NCBI GenBank assembly: GCA_045540015.1
Contig: JAZQGP010000049.1
Location: forward strand, 1-64,000
Reading direction: 5' to 3'
Length of the DNA: 64,000 nt
Source of the DNA: UMGS1387 sp045540015
GTDB lineage: Bacteria; Bacillota; Clostridia; Oscillospirales; CAG-382
Of this stretch, positions 41,767 to 50,544 are shown in pieces (position 1 is the stretch's first letter; every line of letters begins with the position of its first letter). Under the pieces are notes generated by a model. It saw only the letters and a program-made list of their open reading frames with translations. It was not told the DNA's origin and ran no database searches. The position numbers and the translations under genes were made by a program.

Positions 41767-42918
41767 ATGAATAACGAAATATATTTAGACAACGCCGCAA
41801 CAACCCAAACAGACGAATCTGCCGCAAAGCTCGCGCTTGAAGTCATGTGTTCGTTTTACGGCAATCCATCCTCTGCACACGGCAAAGGACTGGAAGCCGA
41901 GCATCTCTTGAAAGACGCACGTCACAAGGTTGCCTCGGCTCTTGGGTACTCCGACAGAGACGGCTGTGTTTGCTTTACCTCGTGCGGTACAGAAGCTACA
42001 AACATGGCATTCTTCGGCACATACAAGCTGTTTTCAAAAAGGCTTGACAATATCATAATCTCGGATTCCGAGCACCCGTCGGTTGAAAACTGTGCGTGCG
42101 AGCTCGAAAAGCACGGTGTTACCGTACACCGCATACCGACAAAGGGCGGCTCTTTAGATCTTGAATATGCAAAAAGCGTCATGAACGACAAAACAATGCT
42201 TATTTCCTGCATGCTTGTCAACAATGAAACAGGCGCCGTGTATGACATAAAAGCACTCAAAAAACTGCGCGACATGTATGCAAAAAACGCATATCTCCAT
42301 GTTGATGCAGTTCAGGCTTTTACAAAACTGCCCTATAAAATGTCAGCAATAGGAGCAGATTTAATCAGCATCAGCGGGCACAAAATCCATGCACCGAAAG
42401 GTATAGGCGCATTATATATTGCAAAAGGCATAAGAACAAGTCCGCTTCTCTTTGGCGGCGGTCAGGAAAATTCGCTTCGTTCGGGAACGGAGTCGCTTCC
42501 TCTCATATGCGCTTTCGGCAAAGCTTGCGAAGAAGCAGTGACAAGTCAAAGTCAAAGGCTTTCTCACCTTGAAACGCTTAACAGATATGCAAGAGAAGCT
42601 CTTTCAAAAAAAGTGCCGGAAGCTGTCATAAACTCAAAAGACGGCTTTGCACCGCATATTCTGAGTATAAGCATCCCCGGAATCAGAAGCGAAATAATGC
42701 TGAGATTCCTCTCGGAAAAGGGCATTTACGTGTCTGCCGGCTCTGCCTGCTCGTCAAAGCACGCTAACAACAGAGTGCTCTCCGCCTTCGGACTTGACGA
42801 CAAAACCGCCGACAGCACGCTACGCATAAGCTTTTCAAAATACAACACCACAAACGAAATTGACACGCTTTGCACCGCCCTTTCGGAGGGCTGCAAAACT
42901 CTTATTCATACAGTTTGA
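41767..42918 (+). CDS. Cysteine desulfurase (NifS/IscS family)
   Basis: A 383-residue class V PLP enzyme that takes sulfur from cysteine as a persulfide for Fe-S clusters or tRNA thiolation. It has IYLDNAATTQ, FTSCGTEATNMA, HVDAVQAFTK, the PLP lysine in SGHKIHAPKG, and the sulfur-accepting Cys in SAGSACSSKH with the long group-I type loop. No iscU or thiI gene follows, so its sulfur acceptor is encoded elsewhere. The ribosome binding site is weak. Confidence 0.9.
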   Translation: MNNEIYLDNAATTQTDESAAKLALEVMCSFYGNPSSAHGKGLEAEHLLKDARHKVASALGYSDRDGCVCFTSCGTEATNMAFFGTYKLFSKRLDNIIISDSEHPSVENCACELEKHGVTVHRIPTKGGSLDLEYAKSVMNDKTMLISCMLVNNETGAVYDIKALKKLRDMYAKNAYLHVDAVQAFTKLPYKMSAIGADLISISGHKIHAPKGIGALYIAKGIRTSPLLFGGGQENSLRSGTESLPLICAFGKACEEAVTSQSQRLSHLETLNRYAREALSKKVPEAVINSKDGFAPHILSISIPGIRSEIMLRFLSEKGIYVSAGSACSSKHANNRVLSAFGLDDKTADSTLRISFSKYNTTNEIDTLCTALSEGCKTLIHTV

Positions 42919-42941
42919 TAAATCAGAAAGGTTGATTTGAT

Positions 42942-44480
42942 TTGATAATACGCGATATAGAAAGAGTTCTTGAAGAGGAGCTTTCTTCAAAGGAGCTGAC
43001 AGCAAGTGCAAATCCGAAAAGCACAGACAGTGACTGCTCATGCCTTTGCGACAAAGTCATAACAGGCGTATCCTTCGATTCGAGAACCGTTGAAGAAGGA
43101 CACATCTTTGTTGCAATTGTAGGGCTTAAAAGCGACGGACACGCATACATTCCCTCTGCAATAGAAAAGGGCGCTGCGGCAATTGTCTGCGAGGATGTAA
43201 AGCAGTATTCGCTTTATAAGGCGCAGTATCCGGACGTTTATTTCTGCCTTGTTAAAAACGCAAGAATTGCTCTCGCTCTTGTTTCCTGCGAGTTTTACGA
43301 AAACTGCACAAAAGACCTCTGCCTTATCGGAATTACAGGCACAAAGGGTAAGACAAGCACATCGTTTATGATTGCAAGAATACTCCGTGAAAGCGGCAAA
43401 AAGGTTGGTATTATCGGAACAACAGGTGCTTACTGCGACGGCTTTTACGAGGAAATGGAGCATTCCACTCCCGAAAGCCGCGACCTGTACAGACTTTTTT
43501 ATGAAATGAAAAAACGAGGAACAACTCACATTGTAATGGAGGTGTCCTCGCAAGCTATTCTTATGAACAGAGTTTACGGCATGCATTTTGATACGGCAAT
43601 TTTTACAAACATCACGCCCGACCACATAGGCGAAGGAGAGCACCGCGACTTTGACGACTACCTTTACTGCAAGGGCAAGCTCTTTTCCATGTGTACAAAC
43701 GCCGCAGTCAACACCGACAGCGACAAGGCGGGATATATACTCGACATCTGCCGTTCAAACGGCGTAAACATATATACCTTTGCCCTCTCGGACGAAAACG
43801 CAGACTTTGTTGCAAAAAATGAGCAGTTCTTTATAAAAGACGGCATGAGAACAAAATACGAGCTTTGTACAAAGGACGGAAAATGCGACGAAATCGAGGT
43901 TAGCGTTCCCGGAAAGTTCTCGGTATTCAATTCTCTCTGTGCCTGTACGGTAGGCGCAATCTACGGCACAAGCATATCCGAAATGCAAAAAGCATTATGC
44001 GATGTTAAGGTAATCGGAAGAATAGAGCCTGTACCCAATGAATACTGCAAGGCTCCCGTGATTATAGACTATGCCCACAATGCAGTGAGCCTTGAGAGCC
44101 TGTTTACGGCTGTCGGAGCATATTCGCCCAAACGCATGATTTGCGTTTTCGGATGCGGCGGCAACCGCTCAAAGCTAAGACGCTACGAAATGGGAGAAAT
44201 CAGCGGAAAATACGCAGATTTATCGGTTATCACAACCGACAACTCGCGTTTTGAGGAGCTTGACGATATAATATCCGATATTCTTGTGGGAATGGGCAAA
44301 ACAGACGGAAAATACGTTATCATAAAAGACAGACTTGAAGCTATTCATTATGCAATGAGAATTGCAGAGGAAGGCGACGTTATTCTGCTTGCAGGAAAAG
44401 GACAGGAAACGTATCTTGACATTAAGGGCGTAAAAACGCACTTTGATGAACGCGAAGCGGTTGCGGCGTTCAACGGATAA
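42942..44480 (+). CDS. murE: MurE-type UDP-MurNAc-tripeptide synthetase
   Basis: A 512-residue Mur ligase that adds the third amino acid to the peptidoglycan precursor. It shows the N-terminal VSFDSRTVEEGHIFVA, P-loop GITGTKGKTST, HSTPESRDLYR and TDNSRFEE near the site where DAP-adding enzymes have DNPR, favouring meso-diaminopimelate over lysine; GKGQETY follows. The start is TTG at 42942 after AAAGG. An unusual 20-residue polar insertion near the N terminus contains several Ser and Cys. It lies 23 bases after the desulfurase gene. Confidence 0.88.
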   Translation: MIIRDIERVLEEELSSKELTASANPKSTDSDCSCLCDKVITGVSFDSRTVEEGHIFVAIVGLKSDGHAYIPSAIEKGAAAIVCEDVKQYSLYKAQYPDVYFCLVKNARIALALVSCEFYENCTKDLCLIGITGTKGKTSTSFMIARILRESGKKVGIIGTTGAYCDGFYEEMEHSTPESRDLYRLFYEMKKRGTTHIVMEVSSQAILMNRVYGMHFDTAIFTNITPDHIGEGEHRDFDDYLYCKGKLFSMCTNAAVNTDSDKAGYILDICRSNGVNIYTFALSDENADFVAKNEQFFIKDGMRTKYELCTKDGKCDEIEVSVPGKFSVFNSLCACTVGAIYGTSISEMQKALCDVKVIGRIEPVPNEYCKAPVIIDYAHNAVSLESLFTAVGAYSPKRMICVFGCGGNRSKLRRYEMGEISGKYADLSVITTDNSRFEELDDIISDILVGMGKTDGKYVIIKDRLEAIHYAMRIAEEGDVILLAGKGQETYLDIKGVKTHFDEREAVAAFNG

Positions 44481-44526
44481 AAAATCATTGAAAGTTTTTG
44501 CATGGCTTTTACTTTTACAAACCAAA

Positions 44527-44559
44527 GGGTTACAGCAAATCTAAGCTGTAACCCAATTT
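44527..44559 (+). terminator. Terminator after murE
   Basis: A perfect 10-bp stem GGGTTACAGC/GCTGTAACCC (44527-44536 with 44545-44554) followed by AATTTTTATT. It also lies at the 3' end of the converging SLOG gene. Confidence 0.88.
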
Positions 44560-45132
44560 TTATTCTTTTATATCCGTTTCATTATCGGAATAGAGATTTA
44601 TTATCTCCCTGTCACAACGCTTAGCATAGTCAACAGTATAAGCCGTTCCGCTGCGTTTGTTGTTTTTCATATAGCACACGCAGTAATCCGAGTTGTCAAC
44701 AAGTGCTCTGTTTCTCTTATACAAAAGCTGTGTTGCCTTTTCACGTGACGTCGGAAGCTTTTCCGAAACATTAACCTCATCAGCATTCTCGCGGATAAAG
44801 GCATATATGCGCTTATCCGAATCGCTCCATTTTTCGTCCTGACCTTCATACGGCAAGTCTAAAATCAGCTTAATTCTGTCGTCGCTTCTTTTAAGGTCAA
44901 TAACCATAGTCGCCGCAATTGTATCAAAGCCAAGTGCACCACCTGCACGAAAGTTTACAACGCCCTTTGATACAAGATACAGAATTGTGCTGCGAAGTCT
45001 GTAAAGAGTAGCCCTTCTCTCTTTTGCACTCATTCTTCTATGTCCCGTAAAACAACAGCTACACGCACGTACATCCTCAGGCACTAAGAGCCAATCCTCA
45101 TCACAATAATCATCTGTTAGTTCATCGTACAA
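44560..45132 (-). CDS. SLOG-superfamily (DUF1273/YpsA-like) protein
   Basis: A 190-residue Rossmann-like protein with CCFTGHRRMS (residues about 26-35), RAGGALGFDTIAA and the VDNSDYCVCYM / GTAYTVDYA segments typical of the YpsA/DUF1273 branch of SLOG nucleotide-binding proteins. Members sense or process nucleotide derivatives; no function is proven for this one. The start is TTG at 45132, seven bases after GGAGG. It follows the ABC exporter pair by 18 bases and is likely co-transcribed. Confidence 0.78.
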   Translation of the reverse strand: MYDELTDDYCDEDWLLVPEDVRACSCCFTGHRRMSAKERRATLYRLRSTILYLVSKGVVNFRAGGALGFDTIAATMVIDLKRSDDRIKLILDLPYEGQDEKWSDSDKRIYAFIRENADEVNVSEKLPTSREKATQLLYKRNRALVDNSDYCVCYMKNNKRSGTAYTVDYAKRCDREIINLYSDNETDIKE

Positions 45133-45150
45133 GTTTTTTCCTCCACTCTG

Positions 45151-46935
45151 TTATTCAAACTGCGAGTTGTAAATACTGCAATATACGCCGCCTTTTGCAA
45201 GCAGCTCCTTATGCGTTCCGCTTTCAACTATTTCACCGTTATTCACAACCAAAATAACATCCGCATTCTTTACCGTTGAAAGCCTGTGTGCAATGATAAA
45301 GCAGGTTTTGTTCTGCATAAGACGTGTCATGGCTTCGGATATGCGTATCTCGGTTCTGGAGTCAACGTTTGACGTTGCTTCGTCCAGTATAAGCATGCTT
45401 GAATCATTTAGCATTGCACGGGCAATTGTGATAAGCTGCTTTTGTCCCTTTGAAACACTGCTTCCGTCGTCATTAAGCACCGTGTCATAGCCATGCTCAA
45501 GGTTTTCTATAAACTCGCAAATCCCTGCCTGCTTTGCAGCTCTTTTTACGTCCTCTAAGGTAGCTCCCTCTCTGCCGTAAGCTATGTTCTCGGCAACAGT
45601 GCCGCTGAAGAGCCATGTGTCCTGAAGCACCATTGTATAGTTTCTGCGAAGACTGCTTCTTGTCAGCGTTAGCATATCCTTTCCGTCAACCAGAATTCTT
45701 CCGCTGTCAGGGTCGTAAAAACGCATAAGAAGGTTTATAATCGTGGTTTTGCCTGCACCCGTAGGTCCGACAACAGCAACCACAGTTCCCTTTTTCGCAT
45801 CAAGATTCAGATTCTTTATTATCTGTCTTGTTTTGTCATATCCGAAAGACAAATTCTCAATTTTAACATTTCCTTCGGCACACACAAGCTCTGCTGCATC
45901 CTCTGCATCCGGCGTTTCACTATGCTCGTCAAGCAAATCAAACATTCTGTCTGCAGCGGCAAAAGCCGACTGAAGCTCGCTTATAATGTTGGCAAGCTCG
46001 TTTATCGGACCTGAAAACTTTCGCGAATACAGCAGGAATGAAGAAATGTTTCCGAGCGAAATAATTCCTATGGTAAACGGCCCTATATCCCTTCCTCCGA
46101 AAAGATATATGAGAACACCCAGCACACTTACAAGCGCCATTGAAATGTTGTTTATAAAGTTAACACACGGTCCTACCATGCAGGCATGGTAATCTGCCGC
46201 ATAATATGCATCAACTGCATTTTTGTTGTATTCGTCAAAGCGACTGAGCGTGCTTTCTTCGCTTCCGTATGCCTTGACAGAACGCAGTCCCGACATCATT
46301 TCCTCGGCATATCCGTTAAGCTCACCGAGAGCTGCCGAGCGCTTTTTGAACAGCGGCTGAACCTTCTTTGTTTTATACTTTGTAAACCATATTGTAATAG
46401 GTACGGTAACAACGAACACCGACAGAAGCGGCGGACTTATCGTACACATCATGATAAACGAACCGACAACGGTTATCGCGCTTGCGCCTATCTGCAAAAC
46501 ATCATTTGAAAGAGAAGCGTTTATCGTATCAATATCATATGAAATACGGCTGACAATATCTCCCGTCTGGGTTCTGTCATAGAACGACACGGGAAGCGAC
46601 AGAAGATGCTCAAACACATCCCGTCGCATATCGTACATAACCTTCTTTGATACAAAAGTCATTATTAAAGTAAGAAGATACGACAGCACGGCACTAACTG
46701 CATACACTGCCACCATCAGCACACAGCAGCGTACAACCGTTTCAAAATCAACACCGTCCTCAAGGCTTATCGCGTCAATGGCATTACCCGAAAGCTTCGG
46801 TCCTGCAAGTGACAGCACGTTCGACGAAATCATCAGAAGAAACGCAATGCACAGCATTGGAGCATGTCTTAACAGATATTTTGACAAGCGTGCAAGAATG
46901 TACTTTTTCGAATGCTTTATTCTCTGCTTTTTCAT
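45151..46935 (-). CDS. Heterodimeric ABC exporter, catalytic-type subunit
   Basis: A 594-residue type IV ABC exporter half: six membrane spans (residues about 20-330) and an ATPase domain with Walker A GPTGAGKTT, Walker B LILDEATSNVD and H-loop IIAHRLSTV, all canonical. Its signature motif reads SKGQ rather than SGGQ. It pairs with the subunit encoded just upstream (4-base overlap); complementary defects in the two indicate one working and one degenerate ATP site. The substrate is unknown, probably a drug-like or lipid compound. Confidence 0.92.
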   Translation of the reverse strand: MKKQRIKHSKKYILARLSKYLLRHAPMLCIAFLLMISSNVLSLAGPKLSGNAIDAISLEDGVDFETVVRCCVLMVAVYAVSAVLSYLLTLIMTFVSKKVMYDMRRDVFEHLLSLPVSFYDRTQTGDIVSRISYDIDTINASLSNDVLQIGASAITVVGSFIMMCTISPPLLSVFVVTVPITIWFTKYKTKKVQPLFKKRSAALGELNGYAEEMMSGLRSVKAYGSEESTLSRFDEYNKNAVDAYYAADYHACMVGPCVNFINNISMALVSVLGVLIYLFGGRDIGPFTIGIISLGNISSFLLYSRKFSGPINELANIISELQSAFAAADRMFDLLDEHSETPDAEDAAELVCAEGNVKIENLSFGYDKTRQIIKNLNLDAKKGTVVAVVGPTGAGKTTIINLLMRFYDPDSGRILVDGKDMLTLTRSSLRRNYTMVLQDTWLFSGTVAENIAYGREGATLEDVKRAAKQAGICEFIENLEHGYDTVLNDDGSSVSKGQKQLITIARAMLNDSSMLILDEATSNVDSRTEIRISEAMTRLMQNKTCFIIAHRLSTVKNADVILVVNNGEIVESGTHKELLAKGGVYCSIYNSQFE

Positions 46936-48689
46936 ACTGCCGTCACCTCACTTCCCATCTGAGATTCGGCAATTTCACGGTAAACGTCGCAAGAAGAAAG
47001 AAGCTCCGAGTGCGTTCCTTTCCCGATTACGCTTCCGTTTTCAAGCACGAGTATAAGGTCGGCATCCTTAACCGAGCTTACACGCTGGGCAACCGTCACA
47101 AGCGTTGTTTTTCCGCGGTAGTTTTCCTTGACTGCAGCTCTTAAAAGTGCGTCCGTCTTATAGTCAAGTGCGCTCGAGGAATCGTCAAGAATAAGTATTT
47201 CAGGCTCCAGTGCAAGAGCACGGGCAATAAGCAGACGCTGTCTCTGTCCGCCGGACACGTTTGTACCCTTTGACGTGAGAACATGCTCTGTTTTATCGTC
47301 CAGTGCATCTACAAATTCAAAGCCCTGTGCACTTTTAAGTGCCTTTTCTATCTGGGCATCCGAAACCTCGCGTCCGAACTTTATGTTGTCGCTTATGCTT
47401 CCTTCGAAGATAAAGTCGTTCTGCAAAACAACTCCGAACTTTTTACGAAGGTTCTTTCTCGTATATTCGCAAAGAGGCTTTCCGTCTATGTAAACACAGC
47501 CGTACTCGGGGTCGTAAAACCGCATGAGAAGCGATATAAGCGTTGACTTTCCGCTTCCGGTTGAGCCTATAATTCCAAGCGTCTGACCTTTTTTGAGAGA
47601 AAAATCAATATTCTTGAGTACAGGCTTGTTTTTGATATAGGAAAAAGTGACATTTTCAAAACGTATTTTTTCGTCGTAATCGGGAATGTCCTTGTCATTT
47701 TCCTCCGACATAAGCTCTTTTTCTTTTTCAAAAAGCTTGTCTATGCCGTCCTGTGTATCCACAACCTCGCTTATTCTGTTTGCGCTTGCAACACCGCGTG
47801 AGGTCATCATAAACACACGCGTAACAGACAGCATTGCGTTTGATATCATGGTAAAATACGTCATGAATGCAATAATCTTGCCGGCTTCGGTAAGTCCTGC
47901 ATCTACCCTGTATGCGCCCGCAAGCAAAACCGCACACAAGCCAAGATTCAAAAGCAGCATAATAACAGGATTTGAGATGCCCATAATAAGGCTCGCATTC
48001 CTGTCACGTCTTGCCGTTTCCCTATTTACTGATGAAAATCTGTCACGCTCATACTCCGTTTTTGAAAGTGCTTTTATAACTCGAATGCCAAGAGCATTTT
48101 CTCTTACAACACGCACAAGAGAGTCAACCGAGTCCTGGAGCGAATGATACAGCTTAACACCGCGTCCCGAAACAAAATAAACCACAAAGCTGATAAACGG
48201 AAGCGTGCAGACAAGAACAAGCGTAAGATACGTATCAAGAAACAGAGTAACCCCAATACCGCCTACAAGCAAAATCGGAGCTCTTACGCCGATTCTCTGG
48301 ACACGGGCAATAAAGTTGTGAAGATTATATGTATCTGATGTGAGCCTTGCCTCAAGTGAAGCTATGGTCAGCTCATCCGACTTTCTGCAGGAAAGCTGCT
48401 GAGTACGCTCAAACAGGTCATGACGTATTTTCTCGCACGAATCACGTGCAACCTTCGATGCCATTCGGTTTGCCTTTACGTTAAACGCAAACGCCATCAC
48501 TGCAAACAGCAGCATAAGCAGTCCGAAAAGTACAATGTGCTTTATGCTTCTTGTAGGTGCAACAACGTCTATAAGGTGTGCAAGTATCATCGGCAAAACA
48601 AGGTCTGCAACCGTGCCGATAAATTTTATCAGCAGTCCGCAGATAATCGCAAAGCTGTAAGGCTTTATATATCTGTATATGAATTTCAC
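46932..48689 (-). CDS. Heterodimeric ABC exporter, degenerate-site subunit
   Basis: A 585-residue exporter half with six spans and an ATPase domain. Walker A GSTGSGKST and signature SGGQRQRL are normal. The catalytic Glu after Walker B is Asp (LILDDSSSALD) and the H-loop His is Gln (TVAQRVSSV). These changes are the standard marks of the non-hydrolysing site in heterodimeric exporters such as the BmrCD/TM287-288 type. It is the first gene of the operon. Confidence 0.92.
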   Translation of the reverse strand: MKFIYRYIKPYSFAIICGLLIKFIGTVADLVLPMILAHLIDVVAPTRSIKHIVLFGLLMLLFAVMAFAFNVKANRMASKVARDSCEKIRHDLFERTQQLSCRKSDELTIASLEARLTSDTYNLHNFIARVQRIGVRAPILLVGGIGVTLFLDTYLTLVLVCTLPFISFVVYFVSGRGVKLYHSLQDSVDSLVRVVRENALGIRVIKALSKTEYERDRFSSVNRETARRDRNASLIMGISNPVIMLLLNLGLCAVLLAGAYRVDAGLTEAGKIIAFMTYFTMISNAMLSVTRVFMMTSRGVASANRISEVVDTQDGIDKLFEKEKELMSEENDKDIPDYDEKIRFENVTFSYIKNKPVLKNIDFSLKKGQTLGIIGSTGSGKSTLISLLMRFYDPEYGCVYIDGKPLCEYTRKNLRKKFGVVLQNDFIFEGSISDNIKFGREVSDAQIEKALKSAQGFEFVDALDDKTEHVLTSKGTNVSGGQRQRLLIARALALEPEILILDDSSSALDYKTDALLRAAVKENYRGKTTLVTVAQRVSSVKDADLILVLENGSVIGKGTHSELLSSCDVYREIAESQMGSEVTAV

Positions 48690-48724
48690 GTCTGCACCTC
48701 CGTCTTGCTCAAATCCACCTTATT

Positions 48725-48752
48725 ATTCTACCACAAAATGAAAAAAAGTCAA
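48725..48752 (-). promoter_or_regulatory. Promoter of the ABC exporter operon
   Basis: On the minus strand TTGACT (48752-48747), 16 bases and TAGAAT (48730-48725). Confidence 0.65.
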
Positions 48753-48783
48753 GCAAATACGTAGGCGCTTGTCACAAATATCG

Positions 48784-48812
48784 TTGACACCTTCGCTTAA
48801 ATATGATATGAT
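48784..48812 (+). promoter_or_regulatory. Promoter of the 48843 gene pair
   Basis: TTGACA (48784-48789), 17 bases and TATGAT (48807-48812). Confidence 0.85.
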
Positions 48813-48842
48813 ATTTCTGCAAAGAAATTTAAGGAGAAAACA

Positions 48843-49556
48843 ATGAGCCTTACTTTTTCGCCTGTTCTTAAAACAGGACTCTCACTTGTACCGGGAGAAA
48901 CGCATGAACTTGAATTCAGATTTGAAAACTCCTCGGAATATGACAAAAATCTATATTGCACGCTTCGCTCGCCCGAAGGACTTCTGTTATCAAGAAATCA
49001 TTTTGATGTTCTTGTCCCGGCAGAGGGAATAAGCATTGAAACCTTGAAAATCACGATTCCAAAGGATTTACGTGTGTTTTATTCAAGCAATTTTTTTGTT
49101 CTTGAAACTACCGATGCCGTTTTGGAGGAGGACAAAAATTTTGCATTCTTTTTAAGCTGTGCCCTGCCTTGGAAATGGAGCATTGAAAAAGAAGATAAAA
49201 GTCTTTCATCAAACGGAACGGCATATCTCGGAACGGCTCACGTATGCAAAGCCGATATTCCGTTGCAAAACGAAAACGGAACTCTCAGCCTTTTCTCGCA
49301 GCTTATCTGCGCCTTGGACGACAGCACAGACATTCGGATTAATTCTCAAAACGACTGTACGGTTTATCTCGACGGAAAAAGCATAAGCTGTGCAGCAAAA
49401 GAACATCACATTTCGCTTTCACTCCACAGCGGAGTAAACAGCCTGTGCATAAAAACGGATTCCTTGGAATGTGCAGTTTCTGCCGAGTTTGTTCAAACCA
49501 CGGATTATGTTGCCTCATGCATCAACCCCGATTATTTCATAGACACTTCAAAATGA
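48843..49556 (+). CDS. Hypothetical beta-rich protein
   Basis: A 237-residue protein without signal peptide, membrane span or recognisable motif. The first ~110 residues look like an immunoglobulin-type beta sandwich (GETHELEFRFENSS, then the VLVPAEG and ITIPKDLRV strands), reminiscent of DUF11/NEW3-type domains, and the second half is a different beta-rich fold. AAGGAG precedes the ATG. It ends 13 bases before the stalk-domain gene, so they form an operon. No function can be assigned. Confidence 0.65.
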   Translation: MSLTFSPVLKTGLSLVPGETHELEFRFENSSEYDKNLYCTLRSPEGLLLSRNHFDVLVPAEGISIETLKITIPKDLRVFYSSNFFVLETTDAVLEEDKNFAFFLSCALPWKWSIEKEDKSLSSNGTAYLGTAHVCKADIPLQNENGTLSLFSQLICALDDSTDIRINSQNDCTVYLDGKSISCAAKEHHISLSLHSGVNSLCIKTDSLECAVSAEFVQTTDYVASCINPDYFIDTSK

Positions 49557-49569
49557 AAGGATATATAAA

Positions 49570-50436
49570 ATGAAAAATGTTATTAAACAGCTCTCTGCCG
49601 TAATACTCTGCGCCATGCTTTCGGCAAACGTTACTGCTGCTCCCGTGAACAGCTATGATTTCCCGCAGGACCACGATGAATTTGAAGGCATAACCGATGG
49701 TTTTAAAATAAAAGACGGTTTTCACAACTGCATATACAAAGGAAAGCTATCAACCATCTGCACGTTCGGTCTTCCCGTTACGTACATTTCTCCCGAGCTT
49801 GAAAATGTTACCGCAACCCATCTTACGTTTTCATTGAAAAGCCAGTTCGCACAGCCGACTTCTACCCTTGAAGTAAAAATCAAGACCTCAGACGGCGACC
49901 AAAATTTCAGTCTGCCTCTTGCCGACACAAATGCTCACGTATACACCGTAAAGTTTGACGAAGTTGTTGTTACCGGCTACGAGATTTTCGTAAACGCCGT
50001 TCCCGAAAGCGGCGACATGTACGGCATCGACCTTGAATTTGCATACCTTTTCAATTCCGAAAAGCTTATTCACTTTTCAATCGGAGAACAATTCGGCATG
50101 GTCGACTCTGAGAAAAAAGCTCTTGATGCTCCGGCATTTATTGCAGAAAACAGAACTCTCACTCCTGCTCGTTTTGTAGCCGAAAGCCTTGGTGCAGAGG
50201 TTGCCTGGGACAACACCGAAAGAAAAGTTACCGTTACAAAGGGCGATACAGAAATTATAATGTACATAGACAACGCCACAGCATACATAAACGGCACTAC
50301 CGTCACTCTTGACAGCGCACCCATTATACGCGACAGCAGAACCTATACCCCTGCCCGATTTGTTGCAGAAGCACTCGGTGCACAAGTGCTTTGGGATGAC
50401 TATTCAAAAACAGTTATTATTGAAGACAGGAAATAA
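49570..50436 (+). CDS. Secreted protein with copper-amine-oxidase N-terminal-like (stalk) domain
   Basis: A 288-residue exported protein: signal peptide to about residue 23, an unassigned beta-rich middle, and a C-terminal stalk domain of the CuAO-N type (about 175-285). The repeating RTLTPARFVAESLGAEVAWDN and RTYTPARFVAEALGAQVLWDD units, separated by a TVTLDSAP segment, are typical. These domains are structural, not catalytic, and occur on many Clostridial surface proteins. A closely similar pair of repeats ends the cohesin protein at 50545. Confidence 0.82.
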   Translation: MKNVIKQLSAVILCAMLSANVTAAPVNSYDFPQDHDEFEGITDGFKIKDGFHNCIYKGKLSTICTFGLPVTYISPELENVTATHLTFSLKSQFAQPTSTLEVKIKTSDGDQNFSLPLADTNAHVYTVKFDEVVVTGYEIFVNAVPESGDMYGIDLEFAYLFNSEKLIHFSIGEQFGMVDSEKKALDAPAFIAENRTLTPARFVAESLGAEVAWDNTERKVTVTKGDTEIIMYIDNATAYINGTTVTLDSAPIIRDSRTYTPARFVAEALGAQVLWDDYSKTVIIEDRK

Positions 50437-50459
50437 CAGCATTACAGCATATACAACAC

Positions 50460-50492
50460 GACCGTCGGACTTTTCATGCCGACGGTCTTTTT
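50460..50492 (+). terminator. Terminator of the 48843-50436 operon
   Basis: Stem GACCGTCGG/CCGACGGTC (50460-50468 with 50479-50487) followed by T5. Confidence 0.9.
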
Positions 50493-50494
50493 GT

Positions 50495-50529
50495 CATAAA
50501 AAGAGGACTGCCCTTTAAGGCAGTCCTCT
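50495..50529 (-). terminator. Terminator of the cohesin operon
   Basis: An 11-bp perfect stem AGAGGACTGCC/GGCAGTCCTCT (50502-50512 with 50519-50529), followed on the minus strand by T5. Confidence 0.9.
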
Positions 50530-50544
50530 GAGTTTAAACTATAA

